From the NCBI GenBank assembly GCA_910586735.1, contig CAJUJW010000105.1, forward strand, positions 1 to 5,925: 5,925 bases of DNA. Reading direction: 5' to 3'. The stretch's first letter is position 1; the number at the start of each line of letters is the position of its first letter. Under the pieces are notes generated by a model. That model saw only the letters and a program-made list of their open reading frames with translations. It did no database searches and was not told where the DNA came from. Below are positions 5,047-5,925 of the stretch, piece after piece. The position numbers and the translations under genes were made by a program. The stretch is from an uncultured Oscillibacter sp. Its GTDB lineage: Bacteria > Bacillota > Clostridia > Oscillospirales > Oscillospiraceae.

Positions 5047-5089
5047 GGGGAAATCTAAAAATTTTTTAGGGAAACTAAAAATCTGTCAG

Positions 5090-5115
5090 AAACGCCAAAG
5101 GGGAGGGGCGTTTTT
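5090..5115 (+). terminator. weak terminator-like hairpin in the divergent region
   Basis: AAACGCC (5090-5096) pairs with GGCGTTT (5107-5113) around a 10-nt purine loop, within a run of five T (5111-5115). No gene transcribed rightward ends here, so it would act as an insulator between the two promoters if it acts at all. Stem strength is modest and the call is tentative. Confidence 0.25.
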
Positions 5116-5176
5116 CGGCGGGGAAGCGGCCCGTCCAGCCGGAGGCGGAAAAGGCAGAAAAAGGACGGACAAAAAA

Positions 5177-5194
5177 TTGTATAAAATTTAACGA
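5177..5194. promoter_or_regulatory. upstream Rex-like site
   Basis: The 18 bases TTGTATAAAATTTAACGA match the Rex consensus TTGTTAAnnnnTTAACAA at 11 of the 14 defined positions, including TTGT at one end and TTAAC at the other. It lies about 60 bp upstream of the hbd -35 box. The surroundings are AT-rich, so part of the match may be chance; it gains weight from the second match at 5286-5303. Confidence 0.35.
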
Positions 5195-5251
5195 GTATTT
5201 TGTACGTTTCGTAAAAAAGAGAAAAAGAGGAGGGCGGAGGAGAAATTGTAC

Positions 5252-5280
5252 TTGCTAAATCGGCAAAAGGATTCTATAAT
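5252..5280 (+). promoter_or_regulatory. hbd promoter
   Basis: TTGCTA (5252-5257) and a perfect TATAAT (5275-5280) are separated by exactly 17 bp. Transcription would start near 5287, giving a leader of about 97 nt. A Rex-like operator begins 5 bp after the -10 box. Confidence 0.8.
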
Positions 5281-5285
5281 AAAGT

Positions 5286-5303
5286 TTGTGAGTAAATTAG
5301 CAA
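5286..5303. promoter_or_regulatory. Rex-like redox operator over the hbd start point
   Basis: TTGTGAGTAAATTAGCAA matches the Rex consensus TTGTTAAnnnnTTAACAA at 11 of 14 defined positions, with the diagnostic TTGT and CAA ends at the right 18-bp spacing. Rex represses fermentation genes when the NADH/NAD ratio is low, and butyrate-pathway genes including hbd are known Rex targets in clostridia. Position over the expected +1 is what a repressor site requires. Confidence 0.6.
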
Positions 5304-5383
5304 TGTCGGGATTTGCTCTCCTTGTCCGAAATTGAACTTGGCATGAGGAAACCAAAATTTACAAAATAACAGGAGGAACAATC

Positions 5384-5925
5384 ATGAAGGTAGCTATTTT
5401 TGGCGCGGGTACGATGGGCAGCGGAATCGCCCAGGTTTTCGCGGCGAAGGGCCACACCGCCCTGATGTACGCCAGCTCTGTGGCCTCCGCCCAGAAGCAC
5501 AAGGATAAGCTGGCCGCCTCTCTCCAGAAGCGGGTGGACAAGGGCCGGATGGAGCAGGCCGCCGCCGACGCGCTGATGGCCAACGTGCTGGTGGAGGAGA
5601 AATCCGCCTGCGCCGACGCGGACCTGATCATCGAGTGCGTCAAGGAAGACATGGCCACCAAGAAGGCCCTGCTCAGCGAGTTGGACGCCATGTGCAAGCC
5701 CGAGGCCATCTTCGCCTCCAACACCTCCTCCCTGTCCATCACCGAGATGGCCAACGGCCTGAATCACCCCGTCATCGGCATGCACTTCTTCAACCCCGTC
5801 CCCAGCATGAAGCTGGTGGAGATCATCCGGGGCGCCAAGACCACCCAGGAGACCTTCGACGTGATCTGGAACCTCTCCAAGGAGATCGGCAAGGAGCCCG
5901 TGGAGGTCAACGAGGCCCCCGGCTT
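5384..5925 (+). CDS. hbd: 3-hydroxybutyryl-CoA dehydrogenase, 3' end cut by window
   Basis: It reduces acetoacetyl-CoA to 3-hydroxybutyryl-CoA in the cytoplasm, the second step of acetyl-CoA conversion to butyrate. The 180 residues seen are about two thirds of the usual length near 280; they cover the Rossmann domain, and the C-terminal dimerisation domain lies beyond the window. The dinucleotide loop is GAGTMGSGIA (7-16). ASNTSSLSITE (111-121) carries the substrate-site serine S115, and GMHFFNPVPSMKLVEII (132-148) carries catalytic H134. EVNEAPG (174-180) leads into the conserved domain junction. The ATG at 5384 follows AGGAGG (5371-5376) by 7 nt. At the end of beta strand 2 the acidic residue usual in NAD-dependent homologues is replaced: MYASS (28-32), so cofactor preference may differ. 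It has its own promoter with a Rex-like operator; the rest of the butyrate cluster may follow downstream. Confidence 0.95.
   Translation, partial: MKVAIFGAGTMGSGIAQVFAAKGHTALMYASSVASAQKHKDKLAASLQKRVDKGRMEQAAADALMANVLVEEKSACADADLIIECVKEDMATKKALLSELDAMCKPEAIFASNTSSLSITEMANGLNHPVIGMHFFNPVPSMKLVEIIRGAKTTQETFDVIWNLSKEIGKEPVEVNEAPG

Larger units (their letters stand above)
4964..5383. other. AT-rich divergent control region between the lyase gene and hbd
   Basis: These 420 bp contain the lyase ribosome binding site, promoter and inverted repeat (4970-5046), and two direct copies of CTAAAAAT 20 bp apart (5055-5062, 5075-5082). A weak hairpin with a T run follows (5090-5115), then a GC-rich stretch without clear signals (5116-5170). 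Beyond it are a Rex-like site (5177-5194), a purine-rich strand (5213-5245), the hbd promoter (5252-5280), and a Rex-like site over the start point (5286-5303). The final 80 bp are the hbd leader. No convincing gene lies here. Confidence 0.7.

Noticed and set aside
5252..5266. Catabolite (cre) site or further Rex site at TTGC-n7-GCAA around the hbd -35 box
   Set aside because: The CG and TG positions do not fit the cre pattern and the spacing is too short for Rex; the small symmetry may be chance.
5246..5335. Possible 29-residue leader peptide from TTG at 5246 after GGAGG
   Set aside because: The hbd promoter lies inside it, so the main transcript would not carry its start; no other promoter is evident upstream.
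5297..5785. Minus-strand frames opposite hbd
   Set aside because: Composition-driven shadows of hbd, whose motifs are clear.

Overview
The window looks like chromosomal DNA from a high-GC, butyrate-forming gut Firmicute, probably an Oscillospiraceae-type clostridium related to Flavonifractor, Intestinimonas or Lawsonibacter. This rests on GC-rich coding sequence with AT-rich promoters, strong AGGAGG-type ribosome binding sites, sigma-A style promoters, and a clostridial 3-hydroxybutyryl-CoA dehydrogenase. The genus is inferred, not proven.

Layout, left to right. 1-160 is non-coding and densely folded (a series of hairpins, perhaps an interspersed repeat or RNA element). 166-194 is a near-consensus promoter with a perfect dyad in its spacer. 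251-841 (+) is an unrecognised soluble 196-residue protein, closed by a terminator at 856-887. 917-2605 (-) is glnS, glutaminyl-tRNA synthetase, read from its own promoter at 2643-2671. 2606-2917 is a regulatory intergenic region with GC-rich dyads, a possible gene remnant and the promoter and leader of the next operon. 2918-3373 and 3393-3629 (+) form a two-gene unit: an XRE-type DNA-binding protein with two C-terminal membrane helices, then a small two-helix membrane protein. 3639-3666 is a terminator and 3676-3726 folds as a three-way junction; both lie between convergent genes. 3749-4963 (-) is a diaminopropionate ammonia-lyase (PLP enzyme, ygeX/dpaL type). 4964-5383 is an AT-rich divergent control region. 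5384 to the window end (+) is the first 180 codons of hbd, 3-hydroxybutyryl-CoA dehydrogenase.

How the genes fit together. The lyase turns 2,3-diaminopropionate into pyruvate and ammonia, and hbd acts in the crotonyl-CoA route that re-oxidises NAD(P)H while making butyrate, so the divergent pair is consistent with amino-acid fermentation ending in butyrate. The hbd promoter has a Rex-like redox operator over its expected transcription start and a second, similar match about 110 bp upstream. The lyase promoter has its own separate inverted repeat. glnS is housekeeping. The XRE/membrane pair looks like a small accessory sensory or regulatory unit. I see no CRISPR array, insertion sequence, tRNA or rRNA gene. 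The most original signals are regulatory: dyads placed inside or across four of the five promoters, and two multi-hairpin elements (1-160 and 3676-3726).
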